Below, one piece after another: positions 1-11,932 of a DNA stretch of 64,000 bases (the first letter of the stretch is position 1; each line of letters starts with the position of its first letter). The translations under genes were made by a program, and so were the position numbers. The DNA is from Panicum virgatum (taxonomy: Eukaryota > Streptophyta > Magnoliopsida > Poales > Poaceae): positions 43,528,809 to 43,592,808 of the forward strand of contig NC_053146.1 of NCBI RefSeq assembly GCF_016808335.1, read 5' to 3'. The notes below the pieces were generated by a model. The model did no database searches and was not told the DNA's origin. It worked only from the letters and a program-made list of their open reading frames with translations.

Positions 1-348
1 GAGGGAGCTGTGTCATCTGAGTTGGCAATGGAAATGAAAAACTGAGCGAAAACAAAAACAAGAAAGCAAAAGAATGCAAGTATGACAAAAGATGGGATGA
101 CATCACGAGAACAATAAAGATGGAGTGGAGAAAGAGAAAAGCGAGTATATATATTGCCAAAAGACAGGCTCACCTGTACTCCTACTTGCTTCCAAGTTGC
201 TTCAGAAGTCATGTTTTCTACCCATAATCTTTGGTAAAAATGTAGAATCACGTATGTAATATAAAAAAACACAAATTGGCGAGACAAATCTAGCAGCAAC
301 TAACAGCCATTGTGCAAGTACGTCTTTTTTGGAGCTATACTGTGACTT

Positions 349-580
349 GGGCTGCGTTTAGTTCCCAAAATAGTTTGGGCAGTACCCGTCACATCGAATT
401 TTTGAACACATGCATGGAGTATTAAATATAGTTAAAAAATAATTAATTATATAGTCTAACTAATTTCTACGAGATGAATCTAACGATGTTAATTAATCCA
501 TGATTAGATATTAATTGTCAAATAACAACGAAATGTGCTACATTAGTCAAATCTAAACTTTTTCACCAACTAAACACCCC
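349..580. mobile_element. Tourist-like MITE (GTTTAGTT family), copy 1
   Basis: The ends are imperfect inverted repeats (left GGGCTGCGTTTAGTT; right reads AACTAAACACCCC), flanked by a possible CTT duplication. The interior carries landmarks shared with six other copies in this window: CACATCGAAT, CATGCATGGAGTATTAAAT, GAGATGAATCTAA and a CGAAATGTGCTAC block. Grass MITEs with GTTTAGTT ends are usually placed with PIF/Harbinger; that assignment is from memory. Confidence 0.75.
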
Positions 581-607
581 CTTGCTCAACCTGAGATTTA
601 GTACTAA

Positions 608-862
608 CGCTGTGTTTAGTTCCAAAAATTCTCTCTCCAAACTTCACTATTCACCTATCACATCAAATCTTTTGCCTCATGCATAGAGCATTAAATGTAG
701 GTAAATAAAAAACTAATTGCATAGTTTTGATGTACACCACGAGACGAATCTTTTGAGTCTAGTTAGGTCATGGTAGGATAACAATTACCACATATAAACG
801 AAAAGTGCTATAATATCCGATGTGATCTTTTTTACCACTGTTTTACGGATCTAAACACAGCC
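608..862. mobile_element. Tourist-like MITE (GTTTAGTT family), copy 2
   Basis: Terminal repeats are CGCTGTGTTTAG at the left and CTAAACACAGCC at the right, with TAA on both sides (605-607 and 863-865). That 3-bp duplication is typical of PIF/Harbinger elements. The interior has the CATCAAATCTTTTG, GCATAGAGCATTAAATGTAG and CGAGACGAATC blocks of the family. It lies 27 bp from copy 1 in the same presumed KANADI intron. Confidence 0.85.
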
Positions 863-1831
863 TAAATCATAATGTACTAGTGGTAGTGTGGTACTGCTAC
901 ACCATCAGGCTTCAGAACCTAACACTAGAGAGAGAAAGAGCGTATGAGCGAGGGCGCCGTGCAAATAATTGCAAAAGGAAAAAAAAGTCATTGAGGAGAT
1001 TGACGATGGGAAAGAACCAAAAGAGTCCTTGGTTACATATTCCTAGGCAATAGGGCATGTCAGGTCAATACCCCATCCCCCCCTGGAATCAGAGCCATGC
1101 ATTTATAAGAAAAGATAATGGAGCCCCCGGCCTACTCCCCTAGTATCTAGGATTGAGAGGGAGAGAGAGAAAGATGAGAGAGAAACAGGAGAGAAAGAGG
1201 ACAAGGACAGAGCCCAAGAACCTACACACACAATGACACAGCACACAATGTGTTGGGTAGGAGAAGCAGTCAAGCAGAGCTGCATTTCTTTTTTTCATAA
1301 ATCCACATAAACCAAAACACAGAGCAGAAGCTCAAGTCAATGGAGGTCATGGGGTGCGTGGCTTTTTGGTCTTTTCTGCGATGACACAGCATTGCATTGG
1401 GCGCTTAGAGATAGGCAGCCCTGTGTGCACCTCTTTCTCCAGGTGTGTGCGTGTCAGCATGTGTGTAGTGTGCGCCCCCCAAAACATTCTTTTTAACCTC
1501 TTTTTAGATCCAACCGAATATAGTATGCATAATCACATGATTTGTACTAGTATATGCTCATCACTTTACATATATGCCAATGCATGCTAAGTTCCAAAGT
1601 TTGGTGGTGTCTTTGACTGGGATTAAGTTAGCAATTAGGCAAAAAAGGGATCATGCTGTGTTATCCCAGCATGTCATGTCATTATTATCTGAAGAAAAGA
1701 GCAAAGCAAACGTGCGGGTGTGTACTGGTTGGGGAACCAACAAAGGGGTCCTTCAGGTCATCAGATGTGTGCAAAACATGATGCTGTCATTTAGCAGCAG
1801 CGCCAGTACAGGAGCGAGCGAGGGGGTGTAC

Positions 1832-3885
1832 CTTGACGAGTTGCTCCACCTGGTAGTGCTCGTGTTCCCGGCCGAGGACTGGTCCATGTCGCCGCCGCCC
1901 ACCGAGCTCGCGGCGCCCTCGGAGGTGGACCGGTGCTCCCCGAACGGCCTCGCGCCGCCGCACATGTTGTCGCCGCCGGACGCGGCCTGGCCGGCGCCGG
2001 GGAAGTCCTCGTCGCCGGAGCCGCCATCGTTCGGCCCTGGACGCACAATGCCAGCAGCCACCAGGCCATTAGATTAGCAGCAGGACGGAGGAACAGGATT
2101 AGTGTGCTAGCAAATCAGGAGGAGGACGAATGGCAATGCAGGTTAACTAGCAGCGGGGAGAGTACCTGATGACGCCGCAGGCTTGTCAGTGCTCTTCACG
2201 GTCCGATACATCTGAAAGGGGAAGCGAGGAAAGCACACCAAAAAAAAGCAAAGCGATCAGCTCACAGAGTCACAGGCCAACAAGCCAGTGAGTGGTGTGG
2301 AGGGGAGGGAAGAGACAAGCTAGCAAATGGATGAGCAGGTGGATCGGCGCGCAAGAGAACACCAGGAAATGGACACATGGAAATACTATGATGCCATGCC
2401 CTGATCTCTCTCCTCTCTCCTCTGGGAGGCCAAGGGCCAGGGCCATGGTTCTTTGGAGTTGAGTGCTTTGGGCCGTGCGCGCACACACCTACACACATAC
2501 GCTAACTAGGCGCGGATGCACATACATTGCATTATTGTGTAATGATGGCAACTTTTTCTCTCTCACTCACACACATCCCCACACCATGCATCTCTCTCTC
2601 TCTCCTCTCTCCTCCCTCCCACCAAGAATGGCAGTTTCTTGGCTACGAGGCCCATCGGTCCGTTTCACCGTCATTCACTAACTCTGGAGTTACTGCATTG
2701 GCGTTCTTGTCTCACCCAAACAAGAGCAGGAATGGCAGGAGCGAGAGGAAGCAGAAAGCTCTATCTGGGCTGGCGACCGATGGAGGTGAATTCGGAAGAA
2801 GCGGGTGTGTGGAGTGGAGATCGATGGCTGGCAATGGCGGCGGCAGCCGGCATACCTGGAGATGGCTCTTGACGTGCGCTAGGGTCAGATCCTTCACGTC
2901 CATGAGCTCAAGCACCGATTTGGGCGTCGCCCCTGCAGGAGGGAGACGTACACGAGGTGAGATTTTGATCTCTCGGGGATCGAGATCGGATGGGGGAGGT
3001 GTAATTCAGGTGTGGTTGGTGGCAGGCCGATGTTCGGCACGCACTCTCGTGGCCGCCGAGGAGCTCGACGGCGTGGACGAAGCGGGCGTGGAGGGTGCTC
3101 GTCCACCGCATGCGCGGCGCGCGCATGCTGCGCTTGGCGGGGAGCTTGGGCATGAACCGGGAGCCCAGGCCGAACGGCTGCGCGCCGTGGAGGTGGTGGT
3201 GGTGGTGGTGCCCGCCGATGCCGCCCAGGCCGCCGCCGCCGTAGCCGAGGAGGGTCTCGGAGAGCATGCCGTTCAGCCTGCCCGACGCTGACAGCATCCG
3301 GTGGTGGTGGTGCGCGGCGGGGGAGAGGAACGCCGACGCCGGGTCGAGAGGGGCCGGCGGCGCGCCCGGCGACGGCGACGTGGAGCCCAGCGAGGAAGGC
3401 CACGTGGCCGGGTGGTAGGAGCCGTAGAACCCGAGCTTCTGGTGGTGGCCGCCGTCTCCCCCGGCGGCCGGCGGCAGGAACGGGAATCCCCCCGGGCCGT
3501 TGTAGATAGGTATTCCCCGGATTGGCGCCGCCGCCGACGCGCCCCCTCCTCCGCCCCCGCCTTCGAGCGGCTGCAGCATCGGCATGGTGGGCATCAGCGC
3601 CGCGCCCGCCGAGGTGGTTGCCGCGGAGGGCGCGCCCGCCGCCGACGACGGGCTGTGCCGCCAGGGCAGCGCGTCCGCGTGCTCCTGCTCGGCTGGCGGC
3701 GACAGGGACAACTCCGTGGACGCCGTCGACCCGTTCAACCTCCGCCACGGGTCTCCCCCCGCGCCTCCACCGCCTCCTGCTCCCCCTACCGTGGCGCGCC
3801 CGCCGGACGGCCCGGACCTCGGCGCGCTGCTCGGCAGGCTGATGTGGAGCGAGAGGTCCGGCGACGCCGCCGAGCTCGCCTCCAT
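1832..3885 (-). CDS. KAN: KANADI-family GARP transcription factor, exons 1-4 (3' end outside window)
   Basis: Plant nuclear transcription factor of the GARP/MYB-like KANADI family; known members specify abaxial organ identity and polarity. Exons read on the minus strand are 3885-3045, 2932-2856, 2211-2166 and 2036-1832. All junctions are GT-AG and in phase, giving about 390 residues before the next donor. The GARP domain crosses introns 1-3: RAPRMRWTSTLHARFVHAVE ends exon 1, ATPKSVLELMDVKDLTLAHV lies in exon 2, and MYRTVKSTDKPAASSG is exon 3. Exon 4 ends in RWSNSSR, a spot conserved in KANADIs. The N-terminus has PDLSLHISLP, an EAR-like leucine pattern, then Gly/Ala/Pro and His-rich low-complexity stretches. 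The ATG at 3885 has G at -3 and +4. The C-terminal LEFTLGR tail lies off the left edge. Family assignment is firm; which paralog is not. Confidence 0.95.
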
Positions 3886-4345
3886 CGCCCGCTGTCTAGC
3901 TACCTTCCGCCGACGCGCGGCGCGTCTCTATCCTGATCGCGCGCGGGCGGTCCGCACCCCTTCTCTCCTCTCTTCCTCTCCAGCTAGCTCCGAGAGCTCA
4001 TGCGATCCATGGACGGATACATGCATATATGGAGAAAGAGATGGAGGAGAAGGTTCTTGGTGTTGTGTGGAAGAGGGGGGCTCTTCTCTTGTTTGTGCTT
4101 CTGCTTTGGCCTTGGTGGGTGTCTGTGTCTCTAGTACTGGAGTTACTCCTCCTTTCTCTCTCCTCTCTCTTTCTCTCTCTCCCCTCTCTCTGAAGAAGAT
4201 GACTATGAGAGGCAACCAGGCATGAACTGGTCTCTTGTGCTGTCCCTCCTTATTGCTACTAGCATAAAAAGTTTGAGAGAGAGAGAGAAATTAAAGAGAG
4301 GGTAGCTAGGAAGGAAGAAGGGGGAGGGAGATATATAGAATGTGA
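3886..4345 (-). promoter_or_regulatory. KANADI 5' leader and core-promoter candidate
   Basis: On the minus strand a TATA-like CTATATAT lies at about 4338-4331. It is followed by CT-rich tracts (4275-4289) and GA-rich tracts (4145-4195), common in grass leaders. If transcription starts about 30 bp after the TATA, the leader is about 415 nt. It would contain short upstream ATGs at 4223 (7 codons) and 4026 (32 codons, stop at 3928-3930). No transcript evidence is available, so start site and uORF use are inferences. Confidence 0.5.
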
Positions 4346-4955
4346 GGTTATCTTGTTATTAAGGAGAGGGGCAGGGAACAGGGATCACCATGTATGAGAA
4401 AATGACACTTAAGGGAGCAAGTGGGAGTCAAAGGAACCATGCTTTTGTCTCCATACCTACACTATACATCATCATCACACACAATAAAGACTAGACTAAT
4501 AAAGATGCAGGTGTATACCATGCAGTTTTATATGGTTTCCACCCAAAAATGATTACTTTATGATGGTACTAAAATTATGTGCTCATGGTCGTGTAGGTGT
4601 GTGTATATATTATAGGAGAAGACTGCATCTTCTTTTGTTTTTTGCAGGAGGGACTGGTGATCTGATTTTCTTTGGGTTTGTTTGGGGCTGAAAAGGCTGT
4701 GTGAGCTCGTGCGCCTGGGATGCTTTTTCCCCCACGCCCCCAGGGCTTGGGCATCCCTTTCTCTCTCTACAAGCCCCTCCCTTTCTCGCTCCACCCCTGC
4801 CTCTGTGCAACACTGCACCCTTTTTTTATGGGGGAGGAGTCTCTCTCTCTCTCTCTACAAGGCTTCTCATCAGTGACCAGGCCCACATTCTGCAGTGACA
4901 CCGCCGGGCCTCTCATCAATTTGCAGTGCACCCCCATAGTAACCGAGTACTTTGT
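4346..4955. other. Gene-free upstream flank of KANADI
   Basis: No credible coding frame was seen. The stretch has CT-rich tracts near 4755-4860. It is probably upstream intergenic DNA and may hold regulatory sites I cannot recognise. Confidence 0.5.
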
Positions 4956-4959
4956 GTTT

Positions 4960-7250
4960 GTGCAAAGTGGTGAGTTTCCTGCCAGCTGCATGTGTCAAGG
5001 ACTCAAGGTGTGTGCTCCTGGCTTCCTGCTGGCTGCCTTTTCACTTGACACATCCTCTGCAGACGCTTTGCCAACTGCATCAAACCAAAATGCTCACATA
5101 AGGATTTTTGGGGGCATCGCGGTAGTTGGAGAAAAAATGTGTTTACTTCCTACTTATTAAATGTACTCAATAAGTGCGACAGTTGGGTCAAAGATTTCGT
5201 GTTTGAACAGAAAAAAAACATGCATGACGCTTGCTTGCCTAGTAGTAGAAGAAGATATATACTCCCTCCATTCACTTTTGATAGCTATATTTCAAAAATT
5301 TAAATGTTCAAAAATGATAGCTATATTTACTATTGGTATGGGTTGTGACAATAAATAGCACTAGTTACAAGTAGCTTTCATTGCAACCAAAATGGATACC
5401 TTGAATTCATGACCTTTAATTTTGGAGATTACTCCTTTTAAGGTGACTTAGATCTTGTATTTGCGTAAGTCGCCAACGTGGACCGTCGGATCCCGTTCAG
5501 GATCGATCTGTGTGTCTTGTTTTGTTTTGTTTTTGTTGTTTTTTTTGTTTTGTTTTTGTGTTCAGTGTTACAAATGACTTACGAGAATACAATATCTAAG
5601 TCACCTGATGAGGAGACATATCAATTTTGCCTCATGTTCGTCGGTTTCTTCCAGTGATTCTTCGGAGTCGTCAGTTTTGTCTATTCAATTGTTGCATCCT
5701 ATGGAAGCTCTTGCTACCTTTTTTTATATAAATTAACATTTCGATACATAGGAAGCTCTTGCTAATACCTATGTTCATCGATCTGGTTCCTGTCACACTT
5801 GGTGTGAGTAAACCATCAAATAAAAAAACACATGCTTAAGGTATTTTTGTGACATGGTATGGATTGAGAATAAGTCCTTTTCTGGTGCTGCGCAGGAAAG
5901 GTTCTATGTTTGAATAAAAATAAAAGATAATCTTTGTTGCGAAACAAATACAGATACCTCAATATTCAAGACTCCTTTTTGCCACTTCTTCATCAATTTT
6001 TCCTCTGATTCTTTTGAATTGATCATATCTTCATTACATTGCAACTGCAAACAGACACCTTTGTATTAAAGATGTGTGCTTTGACTCCTCTTTTGGTGAC
6101 CTTGACCTATTTTCTGAGTTGTACATTTGAATTAACTTTAGCATGCATCTTGTTCGAATTGTTTGTCCTATCCATGGTCCATAATATGTGAATGTGTCAT
6201 GGTGTGTGACCCTGCCAATTTTGGCTTTCCATTGAGTGTTATTCTAAATGCTAAATGGTAAATAGTCGGTTACCTGCCGTTCAGCCCATTATTTGGGTAA
6301 AATGGGTGTTTAAATGGGCAAAATAGCAGTTTAGATAGTCAACACAACTGATTTAATGGAAACAGTGTACGACTATGTAGCATTTAGACGGTGTGTAAAT
6401 GGGCTAAATGACTGTTTAGGTGAACAATGCCATTGAAACAACCACCATAAAAAAATGCTTACATAAAGATCTTTTGAACATCTAAGCAGTTGGATAAAAC
6501 TAACAGACCACAGTATATGTGTTATTAGCATCACTACTCATTATACTAGAATCAGTAAGTGTGTCATTCAGATTTTTGTGCTGTTATGCATCATGTTTGA
6601 CTAGAAAACCCATGATATGCTCACCTTGTAACGGATAGCCTTCATTGCAATAAAACCGATACCTTGGTATTCTTAACTTTTGTCACTTGTTCATAAATTT
6701 GTCCACTTATCTGTTTGAGTTATACATGCTTTTCATAGCACCTGAAACGGATACCTTGACATTTAAGACTTCTTGTCACTTCTTCATAAGTCACTTTGAC
6801 CTCTTTAATTTTTGTCTATTGGAATAAATATTACCATCATCATACACAAATCCTTCTGTGTTGGGCGCCTACATTGTTATTTATCGTCTACAATATTTAT
6901 GCGAAGTGATGAGTTCATGTTGGTTGCAGTTGTCAATGTGTTTATTCTTGCTAGCAATCTTTACATTTTGACACTTGCCTTTTTCCACCTACACTTGGTT
7001 CCTCTCCCACTTGAGATGAGTAAACCATCAAAACAGACTTAAAAAATGCCTACATAAAGATTCTTCAAAATAATCCAATGGTTGGAGAAAAAACGTGTCC
7101 GTGTTACTACACATTAGACGTACTTACTCCGTAAGTGAAGGAATTGGATCTTTATGAGTTTCCTATGCAATAGCGGGCATATTTGAACAAAAGTAAAACA
7201 CCGGTGCTCACCTAATAAAGCATCAAGCATCACCTTAATGATCTTTTGTT
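4960..7250. repeat. Diverged, irregular tandem repeat array
   Basis: The same word order recurs about three to four times with heavy decay: GTGATGAGTTTC/ATG followed by a TGTCAA block (4970, 6906); GAGTAAACCATCAAA (5807, 7017); TGCYTACATAAAGAT followed by AGTTGGA and AAAAAYGTGT (5090, 6455, 7048); and GATACCTTGATATTCAAGAC with CACTTCTTCAT (5395, 5955, 6660, 6745). Spacing is irregular (roughly 400-900 bp). A Stowaway-like end (ACTCCCTCCATTC) sits at 5262 and a hAT-like element at 6237-6429. No coding capacity is seen. Confidence 0.6.
6237..6429. mobile_element. hAT-like non-autonomous element, short copy
   Basis: It starts TGTTATTCTAAATG and its right end reads CATTGTTCACCTAAACAG on the minus strand, forming imperfect inverted ends. 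It is flanked by CCATTGAG (6229-6236) and CCATTGAA (6430-6437), a 7/8-bp duplication as expected for hAT. The interior (GGTAAATAGTCGGTTACC) matches the longer relative at 15438-15944. Confidence 0.6.
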
Positions 7251-7264
7251 GTTTCTTTATCAGT

Positions 7265-7641
7265 CTCTTTGACTTATATCCATGCGCCATGTAACCAATA
7301 ATATAGACTTAGAACTAGTCGGAATGGATAGGAACCACCCAGGTAGTACTCGAATAAGTTCCTAGGCTTATATCGATCTAGGGTTTCCATGTAACCCTGC
7401 TCCCCCGGGCTATATAAGGGCGGGCAAGGACCCCTCCAACACAGCTGCGCACCCAATAACCATCCAAGGAAATACAAACCACCCAACAGGACGTAGGATA
7501 TTACGCAACTTGGGACCCGAACCTGTCTAAACCCTTGTGTTGCTTGCACCATCGTGTTCTTGACCCCGGCGACTTCCCACGATCATTCATCTACCTAAGG
7601 GTACACCTAGGTAGATGTAGATGTGACGGTAAAACACCGAC
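7265..7641 (+). mobile_element. LTR fragment (R-U5 part) of a retrotransposon
   Basis: A TATA box (CTATATAAGG, about 7411) follows a CTCCCCCGGG segment. A downstream region ends ...CGGTAAAACACCGACA near 7641. This layout of promoter, short leader and a terminal ACACCGACA is that of a grass LTR retrotransposon LTR. The 5' LTR end and target duplication were not found, and no primer-binding site follows, so it is a truncated or solo remnant. Confidence 0.55.
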
Positions 7642-8040
7642 ACGCCTCTCTCAGCCGCCCCCCCAGGCGATGAGGCATCCAGGTGACCAGGCCGGCGCCG
7701 CCCGCCGGCCCCCAGCCCCCAGGGCGCCGCCGCACCCAGGCCTGCAGCTGGCGCCTCACCGCGCAGGAGCTGGCACATGGCGGTTGGCGCGCGGGGCTCC
7801 TCGTTGCGCAGGAGCTGGTGCATGGCGGCCAGCGCGCAAGGCTCCTAGAAGGCGCTCGCGAGGTTGAGCGGGTTGCGAAGCATGAAGCCCTGGACGGCTC
7901 CATGATGGGTATCTGCAGCACCGAGCAAGGGGCGCCGTGGCATGAGGCCTCGCGGAAGGCTGCGTAGAGGGCATCCTCGCCACCAACGCTGGTGGCCTAC
8001 TATGGCTGCTTGAACTTATTCTACCCTTCTTTTTTTTAAC
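7642..8040. other. GC-rich island with a two-copy tandem repeat of about 50 bp
   Basis: Two adjacent copies beginning GCGCAGGAGCTGG (about 7760 and 7806) differ by a few bases. Open frames on both strands are Arg/Ala/Pro-rich and look compositional. It may be a captured gene fragment next to the LTR remnant; I recognise no domain. Confidence 0.4.
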
Positions 8041-8107
8041 AAACTTATTCTACCCTTCTAGAACAGCTGATTAAGACTTTAGTGACGTGCATCTGATTAT
8101 CAATGTA

Positions 8108-8789
8108 CTAGCCTATCAACCCGTGCTCCCGCACCGACTAATCAGAATTAATATAGAGTTAAATCTTATAGCTTGTTGCAATAGATTTTATTTATATCAC
8201 ACCTCTATGTGTGTTTGATATATATTTAATTGAATCATTTATTTGTGAATTGGTCCTTCCTATCTCTTCTATCACACATGAATACATCGGGACACATAAA
8301 TAATATACTGGTAATGATAGAAATACTAATTTAGAATTTATATTAATGCATTTTAATATTTTGTTATAGTTATATAATTTAGATCCAAATTTAGGGGTTA
8401 CTTTAACTTTTAATATAACATAATTGGATAATTTATATGCAAACTTCGGGTGCTATTTGTAATATTTTTTATAATGGCATATGTGGATAATTTACACAAA
8501 GATTAGACGGTTACTTTAGACTTTTTAATAATGCCAGAGGTGGGTAATTTAGATACATATTTAGGGGGTTACTTTAGTCTATTTTTATAATGGCAGAGGT
8601 GAGTAATTTATTAGAAAAGATAACAGATCCAATGACTATTTATGACCAGAGTTGTTGGATTGATGGTCGGATGTTTCTAATTTTTGTGAGAATTTCTAGG
8701 ATTTCTCTATTTTTTTAGAGTGTCCACCTAGGATCCTAGGTGGCTTCACGTGAAGGCTTCAAAGGAGCCTCCAATTAGTAATATTAAGA
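8108..8789 (-). mobile_element. Non-autonomous Helitron, copy A
   Basis: Read on the minus strand it begins TCTTAATATTACTAATTGG, is preceded by A, ends ...GATAGGCTAG and is followed by T. This is the exact A|T insertion with TC start and CTAG end known for Helitrons. A short hairpin (GTGCGGGAGCAC) lies just before the 3' end. The interior is AT-rich with repeats of GGGTTACTTTAG. No Rep/helicase frame is present. It is a close relative of 9816-10605. Confidence 0.85.
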
Positions 8790-9815
8790 TGTGTAGTTGT
8801 AACTATTTCATCGAGCAAAATATTTGAAGGGATCATGGGTGAGTGTGTTCCCATTTTGAGTTATCGATTACCGATCGTAATCGATACATTCCCGACCGGA
8901 ATATTTCATTCCCGATATCGTGTATTATTGATTCATTTTTCTGTCCGACTTAACCGTCCCCGACCAAAAAATATAGTTGCGGGAATGGTTAAGGGGGTTT
9001 CCCAACCATTCCCGATCATTTTCATCCCTATGCAGAGTGTTTACACAGCATGTACGCGGGCTAAACAGCTGTGTATGCGAACAGTTATTCTGAGCTTCAT
9101 TGTGAATAATTCGTTTTTGATATGTTTGTGGTATGTAAGTAATATTTTCTTTAAAGATGCGTGCTGGTTTGTTCATTTGTGTGTCATGAAAAATAAACCA
9201 CGTGAAGCCTCCTTACATGTGTATCTCTAGCTTGCTGATTAAACTAACAGACCACAGTGATTAGAATAAATATGGTACTTTCCCCGAATCCAGAACCAAG
9301 ACCCTTCCTGAAATCTTCTTATCTTCTACTGGTGCCCCCCTTGCATGTCTTCCCCCAAGATATTCCATCCAATCCAGGGACAACCCTGTCTGGGATTATT
9401 ACTATGTCACCCTCCACATGACCAAATCGATGCAGGGACACGCATCATCTGCATGTATGCCGATGCAAGTTGACTCTCTGCTGTTCTCATCACATGATCA
9501 TCATATGGCTCCAAACCCCAAGGCTCCATCGGGCAAGGCCTACTACTAGTACATGCCTATTCCATCCCCCCTTGCATGCACACGCATTGGGAACAACTCC
9601 GAGCCTGAAATATTCTTTGCTTCAAGTGCAAATAAATTTCTTCCCCTTTTTGCCGTTTTTGAGCGAGCCTAGCTAGATCCAAAGCATTTTGGTTAGCATG
9701 GAGCAGTGTAGGACCTGTATACCGGGCCATTGTGCAATAAACATACAATTGCAAAAATGGAAAATAGGATCATTCGTCGTAACAAGCGCCACCAATGTTA
9801 TTCGATTTCTATATA
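8790..9815. other. Spacer between two Helitrons
   Basis: No coding signal or recognised element was seen. The frames present have no domain I know. Confidence 0.4.
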
Positions 9816-10605
9816 CTAGTCTGTCAACCCGTGCTACCGTATGGGCTAATTAGAATTAATATAAAAATAAGATCAATAATTATAATTATCCATCTCACGC
9901 CCTTTTCATCTATTAAATATTCTAACACATCTCTAAAATATATATTTTCATTTTTTAGTTACAATAGATTTCATTTTGTGCACCTCCATATATATTCAAT
10001 ATATGTTTAGTTGAACTATTTGTTTATGAATTGGTGTTCTTATCTCTTCCATCATACATGAATATATGGTGACATATATCGTGGGTAGTATTTTTGTGTA
10101 AATAATAATATAAATAATGTATTAATAATGATAGAAATAGTAATTTTAGAATTTTATATTGGTGCACTTTAATATATTATTGTAATTATATAATTTAGAT
10201 TCAGATTTATGAGTAATTTAACTTGTAATAATAATGACATAATTGGATAATTTATATGCAACTTTAGGGGGTATTTGTATTATTTTTATAATGGCATAGG
10301 TGGGTAATTTACACAAAGCATAGGGGGTTACTTTAGATTTTTTTATAATGGCAGAGGTGGGTAATTTAGATACATGTTTAGGGGGTTACTTTAGTCTATT
10401 TTTATAATGGCAGAGGTGGGTAATTTATTAGGAATGATAATAGATCCGATGGTTATTATAATTAGAGTTGTTGGATTGATGACTGGATGTTTCTGATTTT
10501 TGTGAGAATTTATAGAATTTCTCTATTTTTTCAGAGTGTCCACCTAGGATCCTAGGTGGCTTCACGTGAAGGCTCCAAAGGAGCCTCCAATTAGTAATAG
10601 TAAGA
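9816..10605 (-). mobile_element. Non-autonomous Helitron, copy B
   Basis: Minus strand: TCTTACTATTACTAATTGG start after A, CTAG end (9819-9816) followed by T. It aligns over its length with copy A, sharing the CACCTAGGATCCTAGGTGG palindrome, the CACGTGAAGGCTCCAAAGG block and the repeated GGGGGTTACTTTAG. Both copies are inserted in the same orientation. Confidence 0.85.
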
Positions 10606-10929
10606 TAGTTTAGTTCGAGTTTATAATTTCGTAGATATGCTCACTAGCTGTGTTCTGAAATAGACATCGTTTTAGAAAGTGTGGTCAAACTTCAAAAACT
10701 TTGGTCACAATGTTATTTTTTTTTTAAAGGTTAAGATTATATTTGCCATGAATCCTTTCAAGTACTGCTTATAATATTTTTTTTGACACATTTTGCACTA
10801 AGAAACAACTATCAAAAGTAGTTGAAACAAGCGTGCTTGACACAGTGTGTAAAAGCAGAACGGGTAGTACTACTAACAACAAGAGAAATGGGGATGTGAC
10901 CTGGCAATGTACTACACACAGCTTACTTA

Positions 10930-11287
10930 GGGCAGTCCCAACCCCGAAACTACTCGGTGGTTTCCATAGCTGACATCTCAGCAAGAAACTCTATTTAGAA
11001 ACTAGAGCATCCAACGCAGAGTCTTCATGTGGGTCCATAAGCAATTCTAGCGATCCCTTTCTCTCCCTTTCACGCGCTCTTTCCAGGCTGCGGCAGTGAG
11101 CAGCACATCAACTCCAGCACGCAGCTGCGTTGGATGGAGCGCCGACACCGTTTCCTACCTGAGAAACGGTTTCCTCCTCAATCCCTCTCTCTCCGCAATA
11201 AATCTGGTGCCATATCAGCGCCGTTGCTTATGTGGCAGTGAAGAAGGCGTGAAGAAACCATCCCAGTCAGCTGCGTTGGGACTGCTC
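10930..11287. mobile_element. Tourist-like MITE (GGGCAGTCCCAAC ends)
   Basis: Inverted ends GGGCAGTCCCAAC at the left and GTTGGGACTGCTC at the right are flanked by TTA at 10927-10929 and 11288-11290, matching PIF/Harbinger target preference. The short frame inside is not considered a gene. Confidence 0.8.
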
Positions 11288-11892
11288 TTACACTCATCAA
11301 CGTACAGGGTCAATCCAAATTATCGTCAGCGCTGCCACACATAGTGCTCAGCTATTTAAGATGCGCGAGACTGTTGAGGCCGGCCGGGCCGGGTAGTAGC
11401 TGAGTGCCACTGTTGAGGCCATAACAGCTGCGGCCTTCACCTCTAGCAAAGTAGCAGTCCTCATCACTGAACGAAAGCCTTTTCTACCAGGCGAGCGAGA
11501 GATCATCGACGATGTACGACGACGAAGTCGATCAGAACGTACGCAAATGAAGCAGCAGAGACGACACTACCATATGGCTAGATCATAACTCGTGCTCGTA
11601 CGTCACGCACAGTCGACGATCGACGCATTGCTGCAGCCAGCAGCTAGCTATAGGGCCACATTTATGCATGAGAGAGAGATTGATCCCATATCAGTATCGG
11701 TGGATGCATGCATGCATGTCTCGGAACGAAGGGCCTGCATGCTGCATGCATGCATGGCGTCCGATCGATCGAGACCGCAACACAGCAGCAGCACGCAGCG
11801 ATCAGCACCTCGCGACCTGAATGCTGCTCATGGGTGTGTTGTGCGTCTCCATGGAGGGGCGGCCACACATGCTTGTTCCACAGCAGCTGCTG

Positions 11893-11932
<40 letters not shown>

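Larger units (their letters stand above)
1..1831 (-). other. Partial last intron of the KANADI gene
   Basis: The stretch follows a clear donor site (GTACAC on the minus strand at 1831-1826) that closes the fourth coding exon. I searched both strands for the C-terminal KANADI signature LEFTLGR and found nothing, so the terminal exon is inferred to lie left of the window. The intron holds two MITEs (349-580, 608-862), GA-rich DNA near 1155-1200 and no other coding signal. A short minus-strand stretch near 166-210, ending in a donor-like GTGAGC, could be a small exon, but it matches no KANADI segment I recognise. Confidence 0.6.

Noticed and set aside
3301..3936. Long Arg-rich frames on the plus strand across KANADI exon 1
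   Set aside because: They are GC-driven shadows of the minus-strand exon, with no domain and no splice context.
3928..4215. 95-codon frame upstream of KANADI on the minus strand
   Set aside because: Its first codon at 4215 is TTG; only the ATG-initiated 32-codon part (from 4026) is mentioned, as a possible uORF.
7587..7921. Frames in the GC-rich island beside the LTR fragment
   Set aside because: Composition-driven; open on both strands, with no domain.
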